DNA of 64,000 bases, taken from NCBI RefSeq assembly GCF_004114935.1, contig NZ_CP022221.1:4175001-4239000 (forward strand), given 5' to 3'. Source of the stretch: Bradyrhizobium zhanjiangense (GTDB taxonomy: Bacteria; Pseudomonadota; Alphaproteobacteria; Rhizobiales; Xanthobacteraceae). Below are positions 1 to 20,475 of the stretch, piece after piece. A program made the position numbers and the translations under genes. The notes beneath the pieces are model-generated. The model saw only the letters and a list, made by a program, of their open reading frames with translations, ran no database searches and was not told where the DNA came from. The first letter of the stretch is position 1, and each line of letters begins with the position of its first letter.

Positions 1-410
1 GGGCCGGATGCAAAAGGCGTGCGACGGAACGTGCCGGCGCAGGCCGAACACGAAAAAGTGTGGGGATTTGAGGGTTTACCCCTCGAATCTCCATTATTGT
101 CGCCCCATATCGGGTCGGCAGCACGAAAGCGCGGTGGGCAGGGATGCCGGATTTCCCTGTAAGCCGTTGGGAGAGCAGGCTATTTCGGGCTTTTGCAGTC
201 CGTGAAGACGATCGTTGTGACGGGCGGGCGCGCTTCTGCGCCCCGCGCGTCGTTTTGCGTTTTGAAGGTCTGAAGAACAGATTCAGGACATTCCCGCCTG
301 AAACTGAGCTTCCGGCCCCCAAGACGGGTTCGAAAAATTCAACCCGGGGAGCGGTGGCAGCCGCGTTCCGGACGGCGCGCCCAGAGCGGGCGACGAAATG
401 AGAGGCCACG
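1..410 (+). other. Leader region upstream of rpoB (probable rplL-rpoB gap)
   Basis: No convincing gene is seen here. In most bacteria rplL lies directly upstream of rpoB, so this is probably the rplL-rpoB spacer; rplL itself is outside the window. The main structure is a stem-loop at 62-92, listed separately. The last 20 bases hold the rpoB ribosome-binding region (GAGAGGCCACG before the ATG). Short open frames here lack coding character. Confidence 0.6.
62..92 (+). promoter_or_regulatory. Stem-loop in the rpoB leader
   Basis: Bases 62-74 pair with 80-92 over 13 positions around a 5-base loop (TTTAC), with only G-T wobbles as imperfections. No T-run follows, so it is not a standard terminator. 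In Escherichia coli the rplL-rpoB spacer carries an attenuator and an RNase III site; a similar attenuation or processing role here is inference. Confidence 0.5.
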
Positions 411-4529
<4,119 letters not shown>

Positions 4530-4542
4530 TTCGACCTGTCAT

Positions 4543-4563
4543 GCCCGGCCTTCGCGGCCGGGC
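4543..4563 (+). other. Hairpin in the rpoB-rpoC gap
   Basis: GCCCGGCC (4543-4550) pairs perfectly with GGCCGGGC (4556-4563) around a TTCGC loop, 14 bases after the rpoB stop. No T-tract follows, so read-through into rpoC is expected. It resembles the short GC-rich palindromes found elsewhere in this window. Confidence 0.5.
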
Positions 4564-4658
4564 GTTGGCGCCCGGCCTGAGGCCTTGAGGGGCAGGGCGC
4601 CCCGCTAAGTGATTTTCGAATTTGCGGCCGGAGGCGACCGGCACGCGAGGAGAAGACG

Positions 4659-8855
<4,197 letters not shown>

Positions 8856-8886
8856 TGGTTCATCCGTAAGAATACCGAGGACAATG

Positions 8887-8913
8887 AAAAGGCCGGCTTT
8901 TGCCGGCCTTTTT
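8887..8913 (+). terminator. Intrinsic terminator of rpoBC
   Basis: AAAAGGCCGGC (8887-8897) pairs with GCCGGCCTTTTT (8902-8913) around a TTTT loop, giving a GC-rich stem followed by five T residues. This is the textbook rho-independent form and separates rpoBC from the next gene. Confidence 0.85.
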
Positions 8914-9047
8914 GCTGCTTTCTGTGTTTGCTGCTATGCGGGATCAGCCTTTGTTCATCTTTCCTTCAGCCGCAAAAGCGCTTCTGCTAGGAGAGCTTAG
9001 ACCGGTGGTCCCGTGACGGGGGCAGGGCCGGAGACCACGGAACTCAC

Positions 9048-11102
9048 ATGCTTGATCTCGCAATCGTAGGCGGCGGCCCCGGCGGGCTGATGAGCGCTTG
9101 GTATCTGAAGCGCAAGCTCGGCGACCTCTGCCGCGTCACCATCTTCGAGGCGTCCGACCGGCTCGGCGGCAAGATCGTCACGCGCAAATTCGATTCCGCG
9201 CCCGCGATGTACGAGGCCGGCGTTGCCGAGATCTACGACTACTCGATGACCGGGCCCGATCCGCTGCGCGAGCTGATCCAGCATTTCGGGCTTCAGACCA
9301 TTCCGATGGATGCCGAGCAGGTGCAGTTCGGCGGCGAGCTCCTCAACGACATCGCTGGCATGCGCCGCAAATACGGCGCCAAGACCGCGGCCGCGATCGA
9401 GGCGTTCCGCAAGCGCTGCACCGAGGTGATGTCGCCGATCGAGTATTACGAGGGCGTCGGCGCGCACGACAACGAGAACCCCTGGGCCTACAAGACCGCC
9501 GAGCAGGTGCTCGACGAGGAGGTCGAGGACGAGACGGCAAAGCGTTTCTTCAAGGTCATGGCGCGCTCGGACATCGCGACCGAGAGCCACAACACCAACG
9601 GCCTCAATGCGCTCAAGAACTATCTGATGGACGTCGACGGCTATATCGGCCTCTATTCCATCCAGAACGGCAACGAGCAGCTGATCGAGTGCCTGCAGTC
9701 GGAGGTCAACGCCGACATCCAGCTCAATCACCGGGTGCTCACCGTCGGCAAGGCCCCGACCGGCCGTTATCAGCTCAAGATGATGAACGGCAAGGGGCCG
9801 GAAACGCGCGACTTCGATCTCGTGCTGATGTGCCTGCCGCATTCCTGGCTCGCGACCGTCGGCTGGGAAGGCGAGCAGCTGCGCAAGTCGATGGTCAAGC
9901 ACGTCTCGTACTTCGACCGCCCGGCGCACTACTTGCGCGTCTCGATCCTGTTCGACACGCCGTTCTGGGGCGAGAGGATACCCGGCGCCTGGTTCATGTC
10001 GGAGGCCTTCGGCGGCTGCTGCGTCTACAACGAGGGCGCGCGCCACGACGTCGGCAAGCACGGCGTCTTGAACTGGCTCATTCCCGGCTCCGACGCGCTG
10101 GCCTTCGCCAACCTGTCGGACCAGGAGCTGATCGAGGCGGCGCTGAAATCGCTGCCGGCATCGCTCGGCGATGCGCGTTCGCATTTCATGGAAGGCAAGA
10201 TCCACCGCTGGCTGTCGTCGGTGAACGCGCTGCCGGGCGGTCTGCCGGTGCGCGACGTCATGACCAATCACCGGCCCGAGCCGAAGCAGCATCCCGGCAT
10301 CGTGGTGGTCGGCGACTACCTGTTCGACTCGACGCTGAACGGTCTGCTCGACTCCTCGGACGCGGCGACCGACATCATCCTCACCGAGATGATGCGCCTG
10401 CGACGCGAGCGCGCGCAGGAGGACAAGCCGCTCTCCGACAAGATCGACCGCGATTATTTCGAGAACTATCGCGGCCTCGGTCCCTATGACGAGGCGTGGC
10501 GCCACTTCACCGATCCCGATTATCTCACGAGCCTGATCGGCATCGTCTGGGGCGAGGCGAAGGGCGCCAAGCTGCTGGTCGCGGGCTCTGCCAGCGGCGA
10601 GCTGGTCGGTGCGCTGCGCGATCGCGGCATCGATGCATGGGGAATCGAGAACAACCGCGCCATTCACGCCAAAACGCCGAAGGCGCTGAAGAAGTACAAC
10701 AAGCTCGGCTCGATCACCGACATGCCGTTCAAGGACGGTGCGTTCGACTTCGTGTTCGAGACCAGCCTTTGCCACGTTTCGCCGAAGCAGGTGGTCCGCG
10801 CGATTCGCGAGCTGCATCGTGTGGTCAAGACCGGCCTCGTGTTCGGCTCGATCACGTCGGACATGGCGCCGGCACTGATCGACCGCTACGACCTGCTGCG
10901 CGGGGTCAAGAAGCTCGGTACCTGGTGGGAATGGTCCGAACTGTTCTTCGGCAACGGCTTCGATCTGTCGATGCACCGCAAGGACTGCACCGATGCGCTC
11001 TGGGAGGCGACGCTCGCCGCGAGCAAGGGGCCGGGCCAGTGGTACGCCGACGCTGACAGCTTGCGCTATTCCTTCTTCGACAAGGTCGAGGACGACGACT
11101 AG
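9048..11102 (+). CDS. FAD-dependent oxidoreductase fused to a SAM methyltransferase domain
   Basis: A 684-residue two-domain protein. Residues 1-450 resemble the flavin amine oxidase / phytoene desaturase superfamily. The dinucleotide-binding motif VGGGPGG is at 7-13, an acidic ribose ligand at E34, the GG doublet (RLGGKI) at 39-43, and the C-terminal FAD motif VVGDYLFDST near 420-429 followed by GLLDSSDAA. Residues about 500-610 resemble a class I methyltransferase: a motif-I-like LLVAGSASGEL at 509-519, an acidic E534, then ITDMPFKDGAFDFVF at 556-570 and a RELHRVVK helix. The substrate is unknown. It starts 135 bases after the rpoC terminator, so it should have its own promoter, and an ABC exporter gene follows by 131 bases. 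The fusion is read directly from one uninterrupted frame; the domain names are by motif only. Confidence 0.8.
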   Translation: MLDLAIVGGGPGGLMSAWYLKRKLGDLCRVTIFEASDRLGGKIVTRKFDSAPAMYEAGVAEIYDYSMTGPDPLRELIQHFGLQTIPMDAEQVQFGGELLNDIAGMRRKYGAKTAAAIEAFRKRCTEVMSPIEYYEGVGAHDNENPWAYKTAEQVLDEEVEDETAKRFFKVMARSDIATESHNTNGLNALKNYLMDVDGYIGLYSIQNGNEQLIECLQSEVNADIQLNHRVLTVGKAPTGRYQLKMMNGKGPETRDFDLVLMCLPHSWLATVGWEGEQLRKSMVKHVSYFDRPAHYLRVSILFDTPFWGERIPGAWFMSEAFGGCCVYNEGARHDVGKHGVLNWLIPGSDALAFANLSDQELIEAALKSLPASLGDARSHFMEGKIHRWLSSVNALPGGLPVRDVMTNHRPEPKQHPGIVVVGDYLFDSTLNGLLDSSDAATDIILTEMMRLRRERAQEDKPLSDKIDRDYFENYRGLGPYDEAWRHFTDPDYLTSLIGIVWGEAKGAKLLVAGSASGELVGALRDRGIDAWGIENNRAIHAKTPKALKKYNKLGSITDMPFKDGAFDFVFETSLCHVSPKQVVRAIRELHRVVKTGLVFGSITSDMAPALIDRYDLLRGVKKLGTWWEWSELFFGNGFDLSMHRKDCTDALWEATLAASKGPGQWYADADSLRYSFFDKVEDDD

Positions 11103-11233
11103 CCCAAGACGTCGGGCGCCTTCGCCAATTGCTTTGCCGAATTCATCTTGATGGCATAGAATCGGTGCAATAGCGGCTGCCGCTATTGCTGCTTTCTCTG
11201 CGGTCATGCCGGCCGTCAGCATCGGTTGGTTTT

Positions 11234-13243
11234 ATGGCGTCCAAGCCCCTCTCGCCCGACAAACAGAAGCTCGCCGCGGAAGAGGCGGCCGAGCTCGACG
11301 ACAAGCTCGCCGCCGCCGCGAAGCCGGAACTCGAAGACGAGGAGGGCGAAGACGAGCTGGAGCTCGATGACGACGATGAGGACGAGGACCTCGTCGTCTT
11401 TACCGCGCGCGAGGCTGCCGGCGCGCTCGCCACCATCGTCGGGTTCATCAGGCCCTATCTGACCAACTACAAGCGGATGTTGTCATTCGTCGCGTTCGGC
11501 GTCTGCGTCGAGACGCTGTTCAACGTCATCATGCCGCTCAGCCTGAAGTATCTGATCGACGACGCGCTCGGCGAGGAGGACTTCCAGGCCCTCTACAAGA
11601 TCCTCGGCGTGCTCGCGGCTGCCGGCATCTTCACCTCGATTGTCGCTGTCTGGTACGAGCGCTGGGACGCGCGGCTCGCTGCCTGCATCATTTCCGACGT
11701 GCGCAAACGCCTGTTCGAGCATGTCCAGGATTTGCCGGCGGCCTATTTCGGCCGCACCAAGCGCGGCGAGATCCTGTCGCGCTTTTCCGTCGATCTCTCG
11801 GCCTTCGAAGGCTCGGTCAAGAGCTTTGCCAACAGCGCAGCGCTGCCGTTCCTGGAACTGATCGCCGGCATCATCCTGATGGTGTTCCTGAACTGGCAGC
11901 TTGCGGTGGTCGCGCTGCTGGTGTTCCCGATCACGCTGATCGGCCCGCGCATCCTCACCCCGAAGGCGGTGCAGGCCAATTACGAGCAGAAGCTCAACGA
12001 GAGCGCGCTGCTCGGCATGGTGCAGGAGAACGTGGCGGCCCAGGCGGTGATCAAGGCGTTCAGCCTGCAACGCAAGATGTTCGGCTTCTTCACCTTCCGC
12101 AACGACGAGACACGCAACAAGATCGCCTCGGCCGCATTCCTGTCGACCATGGTGGAGCGGACGGTCACCATCTCGGTGCTGCTCCTGCACCTGGTCGTGC
12201 TCGCGATCGGCGCATATCTTGCGACCAAGGGCCAGATCACCATCGGCACCTTCGTCACCTTCGAGAGCGCGTTCTGGGAGGTCTCCTACAACATCGCCCA
12301 TGTGATGCATTTCATTCCGGTGTCGATCTCCTCGGCCGCTGCGATCCGGCACATCCAGGAGCTGCTCGACGAGCCGACGCGCGGTGCCGATCGCCCCGGC
12401 GCGCCCGACCTGCCGCGCATCACCAACGACATCACCTTCGACCACGTGACGTTCCAATACGAAGGTAGCCAGACGCCGGTGCTGGACAATCTCAGTCTCA
12501 AGCTCAAGGCCGGCAAGCGCATCGCCATCGTCGGTCCCTCGGGCTCCGGCAAGAGCACGCTGCTCAATCTGATCCTGCGGCTCTACGTGCCGGACGAAGG
12601 CCGCGTCACCATCGACGGCGTTGACGTCCGCAAGGTGACGCTGGATTCGCTGCGCCGGAGCATGGCGGTGGTGTTCCAGGAGAACATGCTGTTCAACATG
12701 TCGATCCGCGAGAACATCCGGCTCGGCAAGGAGGGCGCGACCGACGAAGAGGTGGAGGAGGCGGCCAAGAAGGCCGAGATCCACCGCTACATCATGGGCC
12801 TGCCGCAGCGATATGACACGCCGGTCGGCGAGCGTGGCGAAACGCTCTCAGGCGGCCAGCGCCAGCGCATCGCGATCGCGCGCGCGATCATCCGTAACCC
12901 ATCCGTGCTGCTGCTGGACGAAGCCACCTCGGCGCTCGACCAGACCACGGAAGCCGCGATCAACCGCACGCTGCTGAAGGTCGCCAAGGGCCGCACCATG
13001 ATCTGGTCGACCCACCGCCTGGCCTCCGTGGTCGAGATGGACGAGATCATCGTGATTTCAGGTGGCAAGGCGATCGAGCGCGGCTCCCATGCCGAGCTGC
13101 TCGCCAGGAACGGCACCTATCGCAAGCTGTGGAACGATCAGATTCACCAGCCCCATGGCGCGGCGGCTCACGCCGACGACGACAGCGACGATGATGACGA
13201 GGATGAAGACCTCGAGGGTGATGAGGACGACGAGGAGGAATGA
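11234..13243 (+). CDS. MsbA-like ABC transporter (membrane domain fused to ATPase) with acidic ends
   Basis: A 669-residue half-transporter exporter. An N-terminal acidic segment (about 32-52, mostly D and E) precedes a six-helix membrane domain (about 65-370). The ATPase domain has Walker A GPSGSGKST at 434-442, signature LSGGQ at 538-542 and Walker B LLLDE ending at D562-E563, then the switch histidine in STHRLA. The last 24 residues are again almost all D and E. The first ATG is at 11234; an upstream TTG at 11186 is in frame but less likely. Homologues of this layout export lipids, lipid-linked intermediates or peptides. The cargo here is unknown, but the adjacent oxidoreductase-methyltransferase suggests a modified small molecule or lipid (inference). 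Confidence 0.88.
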   Translation: MASKPLSPDKQKLAAEEAAELDDKLAAAAKPELEDEEGEDELELDDDDEDEDLVVFTAREAAGALATIVGFIRPYLTNYKRMLSFVAFGVCVETLFNVIMPLSLKYLIDDALGEEDFQALYKILGVLAAAGIFTSIVAVWYERWDARLAACIISDVRKRLFEHVQDLPAAYFGRTKRGEILSRFSVDLSAFEGSVKSFANSAALPFLELIAGIILMVFLNWQLAVVALLVFPITLIGPRILTPKAVQANYEQKLNESALLGMVQENVAAQAVIKAFSLQRKMFGFFTFRNDETRNKIASAAFLSTMVERTVTISVLLLHLVVLAIGAYLATKGQITIGTFVTFESAFWEVSYNIAHVMHFIPVSISSAAAIRHIQELLDEPTRGADRPGAPDLPRITNDITFDHVTFQYEGSQTPVLDNLSLKLKAGKRIAIVGPSGSGKSTLLNLILRLYVPDEGRVTIDGVDVRKVTLDSLRRSMAVVFQENMLFNMSIRENIRLGKEGATDEEVEEAAKKAEIHRYIMGLPQRYDTPVGERGETLSGGQRQRIAIARAIIRNPSVLLLDEATSALDQTTEAAINRTLLKVAKGRTMIWSTHRLASVVEMDEIIVISGGKAIERGSHAELLARNGTYRKLWNDQIHQPHGAAAHADDDSDDDDEDEDLEGDEDDEEE

Positions 13244-14147
13244 CTGGGGGCGTTCGGCTCCGGGGGGAGCGCCGTGTCCGATCCATATCTCGTCGCCCAA
13301 GCATGCGCGGCCCAGCACCGACTCAGTGATTCCCTGGCGCAAGGGTTCGGCCGACGCCAAGCCGCGGACTTTTTCGATATTTGGCTTGGACGCATCGGCC
13401 CGTCGCGGGTCGACCAGTGCTGCCGAAATCCCCGCGAGACCGGGCATCGCGGCACGCCAGGGAAGCTGGAAAGCCGCCGCCAGCCGGCTGATTTGTGCAT
13501 TGGCAGGAAAAAGGCCTCAGTTTTGATAATAAAACTACATTTCGCCCGGGTATAATTTCGTTCGGATCTGACAAACCAAGCGCTTCGTCCCCATCTCAGG
13601 CAGGCGCGGGGAGGCGGCCAAGAGGCTATTTTTGCAGGCTCCTGAAGCGCTTTGTGACTGTCGTTTCACCTTGACTTGACCGATTCTCACTTATAGAAAG
13701 CGCCTCACTTAACGACAGGCGGTGAGCATCGCCAGCGTCGGAACGGGCCACCCGTTTGATCCCCAAGGACTAGATCCACAAGGGTCGTAAAGGCGGGCAC
13801 CAACCTCGACGAATGCCGCTCAAACGCTGTCGATCATAGCTAGGCAATGCCAGTGCGATTTTAGTTCTCTTGAGCACGTTCTCATGAGATCGAACTCGGA
13901 TGCATGACCTCAGTGCGCGGGCCGCGGCATTGTGCTGACCGGTCTAACTACTGCGGTCCTCTGTGGCGTCGAAGCGCTTTCCGCTCGTTGATGGAGCGGT
14001 TGGCGCAATTTCGCTTTGCGCGGATTGATCCGCGCAGGGCGGCCTCGTCGGGCAGGTAGCTCGAGCAGAATTTGCGGTCCCGGCAACGGGCTGCGGCAAG
14101 AAAGCGGATCCGGAAGGGTCTGCGCTAGAACAAAGGGTAAGGCCAGG
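13244..14147 (+). other. 904-bp gap: end of the ABC gene, str promoter and long rpsL leader
   Basis: No credible gene found. A 93-codon GTG-started frame at 13274-13555 was examined and has no recognisable or typical protein character. From about 13620 the base composition becomes more AT-rich and a promoter-like element lies at 13671-13697. That leaves roughly 440 bases of possible untranslated leader before rpsL. Small inverted repeats occur in it, for example AACGGG/CCCGTT near 13741-13756 and TCTCATGAGA near 13881. No tRNA cloverleaf was recognised. Confidence 0.5.
13671..13697 (+). promoter_or_regulatory. Putative sigma70-type promoter of the str operon
   Basis: TTGACT at 13671-13676 and TATAGA at 13692-13697 are separated by 15 bases, slightly short of the optimum, and a second TTGACC overlaps at 13676. 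This is the best promoter-like match in the gap before rpsL and the site where a strong ribosomal promoter is expected. It is called by eye only. Confidence 0.4.
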
Positions 14148-14519
14148 ATGCCGACGATCAACCAGCTGATCGCTCAACCGCGGGAAGTGCAGAAGTCGCG
14201 CAAGAAGGTGCCGGCGCTGCAGCAGTCGCCGCAGAAGCGTGGTGTTTGCACTCGCGTCTACACCACGACCCCGAAGAAGCCGAACTCGGCGCTTCGTAAG
14301 GTCGCCAAGGTGCGCTTGACCAACGGCTTCGAGGTGATCGGCTACATCCCCGGCGAGGGTCATAACCTCCAGGAGCACTCGGTGGTCATGATCCGCGGTG
14401 GCCGCGTCAAGGACTTGCCCGGCGTGCGCTACCACATCCTCCGCGGCGTTCTGGATACCCAGGGCGTCAAGAACCGTAAGCAGCGTCGTTCGAAGTACGG
14501 CGCGAAGCGTCCGAAGTAA
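14148..14519 (+). CDS. rpsL: 30S ribosomal protein S12
   Basis: A 123-residue decoding-centre protein of the small subunit. Starting at the ATG at 14148 gives the canonical MPTINQLI start and the family's usual length, so a longer upstream frame is excluded. The streptomycin-related residues are wild type: K43 in TTPKKPN, and K88 with D89 in GGRVKDLPG. It is the first gene of the str operon, 15 bases upstream of rpsG. Confidence 0.99.
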   Translation: MPTINQLIAQPREVQKSRKKVPALQQSPQKRGVCTRVYTTTPKKPNSALRKVAKVRLTNGFEVIGYIPGEGHNLQEHSVVMIRGGRVKDLPGVRYHILRGVLDTQGVKNRKQRRSKYGAKRPK

Positions 14520-15005
<486 letters not shown>

Positions 15006-15038
15006 CGGCGAAACAAACGGACTCGCAAGGAACACCCC

Positions 15039-17111
<2,073 letters not shown>

Positions 17112-17151
17112 TTGTCGTCGGTCTCAAGCTGACGATTGAACGGAGAGTCAA

Positions 17152-18342
<1,191 letters not shown>

Positions 18343-18358
18343 TTACGAGAATAGGGAC

Positions 18359-18390
18359 GGCGAGTAGCGAATGGTGACATTCGCTACTCG
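18359..18390 (+). repeat. Perfect 13-bp hairpin with GTGA tetraloop between tuf and rpsJ
   Basis: CGAGTAGCGAATG (18361-18373) pairs exactly with CATTCGCTACTCG (18378-18390), leaving a GTGA loop of the GNRA class. The right arm is then partly repeated (CTACTCGCC). The AGTAGCGAAT unit resembles short dispersed repeats I recall from Bradyrhizobium intergenic regions, but copy number cannot be tested here. No T-tract follows, so a processing or stability role is as likely as termination. Confidence 0.7.
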
Positions 18391-18421
18391 CTACTCGCCA
18401 CCCACTAAAGAAAGCACGGCA

Positions 18422-18730
18422 ATGAACGGCCAAAACATTCGTATCCGTCTCAAGGCGTTCGACCATCGTATCCTCGATACGTCGACCCGTGAGATCGTGA
18501 ACACGGCGAAGCGCACCGGCGCGCAGGTCCGCGGACCCATTCCGCTGCCCACCCGCATCGAGAAGTTCACCGTCAACCGTTCGCCCCACGTCGACAAGAA
18601 GAGCCGCGAACAGTTCGAGATGCGCACTCACAAGCGCCTGCTCGACATCGTCGATCCGACCCCGCAGACCGTCGATGCTTTGATGAAGCTCGATCTGGCT
18701 GCCGGTGTCGACGTCGAGATCAAGCTCTGA
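18422..18730 (+). CDS. rpsJ: 30S ribosomal protein S10
   Basis: A 102-residue small-subunit protein that also acts as NusE in transcription antitermination. The ATG at 18422 gives the canonical [16 protein letters not shown] start; an upstream in-frame start would read through the hairpin region and is rejected. The typical [14 protein letters not shown] segment is present. It is the first gene of the S10 block. Its TGA stop overlaps the left arm of a nested inverted repeat. Confidence 0.99.
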
Positions 18731-18777
18731 GCAAGACCCCGAAAAGTGGGCAACGGTTTTCGGACCGGGTCTTGCTC
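18729..18777 (+). repeat. Nested palindromic repeat between rpsJ and rplC (copy 1)
   Basis: The outer arms GAGCAAGACCC (18729-18739) and GGGTCTTGCTC (18767-18777) pair over 11 bp. Inside them CCGAAAA (18739-18745) pairs with TTTTCGG (18757-18763). The core CCGAAAAGTGGG..CGGTTTTCGG is the signature of a dispersed repeat I recall from Rhizobiales genomes. A second copy lies at 27536-27585. The element begins within the rpsJ stop codon. Confidence 0.75.
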
Positions 18778-18828
18778 ACAACGAAGATTAGCTAGTCCGC
18801 AAGGACAGAAAGAACAGGAAGCAAGCCG

Positions 18829-19542
18829 ATGCGCTCCGGAGTGATCGCACAAAAGGTCGGGATGACGCGGGTCTTCACGGAGGCCGGCGAACATATCCCC
18901 GTGACCGTGCTGAAGCTCGGCAATTGCCAGGTCGTAGGCCACCGCACCGAAGAGAAGAACGGTTACGTCGCGCTCCAGCTCGGTTCTGGCAGCCGCAAGA
19001 CCGTTTACATGCCCAAGGCCGAGCGCGGCCAGTTCGCCGTCGCCAAGGTCGAGCCGAAGCGCCGGGTCGAGGAATTCCGCGTCACCGCGGATGCCATGAT
19101 CCCGGTCGGCGCCGAGATCCAGGCCGATCACTTCGTCGTCGGCCAGTTCGTCGACGTCACCGGCACCTCGGTCGGTAAGGGCTTTGCCGGCGGTATGAAG
19201 CGCTGGAACTTCGGCGGTCTGCGCGCCACGCACGGTGTGTCGATCTCGCACCGCTCGATCGGTTCGACCGGTGGCCGTCAGGACCCCGGCAAGACCTGGA
19301 AGAACAAGAAGATGCCCGGCCATATGGGTGTCGATCGCATCACCACGCTCAATCTTCGTGTCGTCCAGACCGATGTCGAGCGCGGCCTGATCCTCGTCGA
19401 AGGCGCCGTTCCCGGCTCCAAGGGCGGCTGGATCCGCGTGCGCGACGCCGTCAAGAAGCCGCTACCGAAGGAAGCTCCGAAGCCCGGCAAGTTCAAGGTT
19501 GCTGGCGACGCGGAAGCCGCTCCGGCTGCGCAGGAGGCGTGA
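18829..19542 (+). CDS. rplC: 50S ribosomal protein L3
   Basis: A 237-residue large-subunit assembly protein near the peptidyl-transferase centre. It starts [16 protein letters not shown] and contains the [14 protein letters not shown] loop, whose Q is the usual methylation target in this family. An Ala-rich tail of about 20 residues extends the C-terminus beyond the E. coli length, which is common in alphaproteobacteria. rplD begins one base after its stop. Confidence 0.99.
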   Translation: MRSGVIAQKVGMTRVFTEAGEHIPVTVLKLGNCQVVGHRTEEKNGYVALQLGSGSRKTVYMPKAERGQFAVAKVEPKRRVEEFRVTADAMIPVGAEIQADHFVVGQFVDVTGTSVGKGFAGGMKRWNFGGLRATHGVSISHRSIGSTGGRQDPGKTWKNKKMPGHMGVDRITTLNLRVVQTDVERGLILVEGAVPGSKGGWIRVRDAVKKPLPKEAPKPGKFKVAGDAEAAPAAQEA

Positions 19543-19543
19543 G

Positions 19544-20164
19544 ATGGAATTGAAGGTCACCACCCTCGAAGGTAAGGAAGCAGGCTCGGTCCAGCTGTCC
19601 GACGCCATTTTCGGCCTCGAGCCGCGCGAGGACATCATCGCGCGCTGCGTGCAGTGGCAGCTCAACAAGCGCCAGGCCGGCACGCACAAGGCCAAGGGTC
19701 GCGCCGAGATCTGGCGCACCGGCAAGAAGATGTACAAGCAGAAGGGCACCGGCGGTGCTCGTCACGGCTCGGCCCGCGTGCCGCAGTTCCGCGGCGGTGG
19801 CCGTGCCTTCGGTCCGGTGGTGCGCTCGCACGCCACCGACCTGCCGAAGAAAGTCCGTGCGCTGGCGCTGAAGCATGCGCTCTCGGCCAAGGCCAAGGAC
19901 GGCGATCTCGTCGTGATCGAGAAGGCCGCGCTGGAAACCGCCAAGACCAAGGCGCTGCTCGGTCACTTCTCGGGCCTGGGGCTCACCAACGCGCTGATCA
20001 TCGATGGCGCGGAGCTCAACAACGGCTTTGCCGCGGCGGCCCGCAACATCCCGAACATGGACGTGCTGCCGATCCAGGGCATCAACGTCTATGACATCCT
20101 GCGCCGTCAGAAGCTCGTTCTGACCAAGGCCGCCATCGATGCGCTGGAGGCGCGCTTCAAATGA
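19544..20164 (+). CDS. rplD: 50S ribosomal protein L4
   Basis: A 206-residue protein lining the exit tunnel. The ATG at 19544, one base after the rplC stop, gives [15 protein letters not shown] and normal length. The tunnel-loop [19 protein letters not shown] region is intact. In E. coli L4 represses the S10 operon; no matching leader was identified here. Its stop overlaps the rplW start as ATGA. Confidence 0.98.
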   Translation: MELKVTTLEGKEAGSVQLSDAIFGLEPREDIIARCVQWQLNKRQAGTHKAKGRAEIWRTGKKMYKQKGTGGARHGSARVPQFRGGGRAFGPVVRSHATDLPKKVRALALKHALSAKAKDGDLVVIEKAALETAKTKALLGHFSGLGLTNALIIDGAELNNGFAAAARNIPNMDVLPIQGINVYDILRRQKLVLTKAAIDALEARFK

Positions 20165-20463
20165 CGAAGAACATCGAGCCTCGCCACTACGACGTGATCC
20201 TGTCGCCGGTCGTGACCGAAAAGGCGACGATCGCTTCGGAGCACAACAAGGTGCTGTTCAAGGTGGCCGCGAAGGCAACCAAGCCGCAGATCAAGGAAGC
20301 GATCGAGAAGCTGTTCGACGTCAAGGTCAAGAGCGTCAACACGCTGGTCCGCAAGGGCAAGGTCAAGGCCTTCCGCGGTAATCTCGGTTCGCAGTCGAAC
20401 ACCAAGCGCGCGATCGTGACCCTCGAAGAGGGCCACCGGATCGACGTCACCACCGGTCTGTAA
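20161..20463 (+). CDS. rplW: 50S ribosomal protein L23
   Basis: A 100-residue protein at the tunnel exit that docks the signal recognition particle and trigger factor. The PVVTEKATI and [17 protein letters not shown] regions are typical. Its ATG overlaps the rplD TGA (ATGA), implying translational coupling. Confidence 0.98.
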   Translation: MTKNIEPRHYDVILSPVVTEKATIASEHNKVLFKVAAKATKPQIKEAIEKLFDVKVKSVNTLVRKGKVKAFRGNLGSQSNTKRAIVTLEEGHRIDVTTGL

Positions 20464-20475
20464 GGTCGTACGACG

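Noticed and set aside
8887..13243. The two genes between rpoC and rpsL as a recently transferred island
   Set aside because: Base composition and codon use look like those of the neighbours and no mobility genes or direct repeats flank them.
13274..13555. A 93-codon GTG-started frame after the ABC transporter gene
   Set aside because: No ribosome-binding site of note, mixed composition and no recognisable motif; probably chance.
13560..14147. Possible tRNA or structured RNA in the rpsL leader
   Set aside because: No cloverleaf with a convincing T-loop or anticodon arm could be folded by eye; only small inverted repeats were found.
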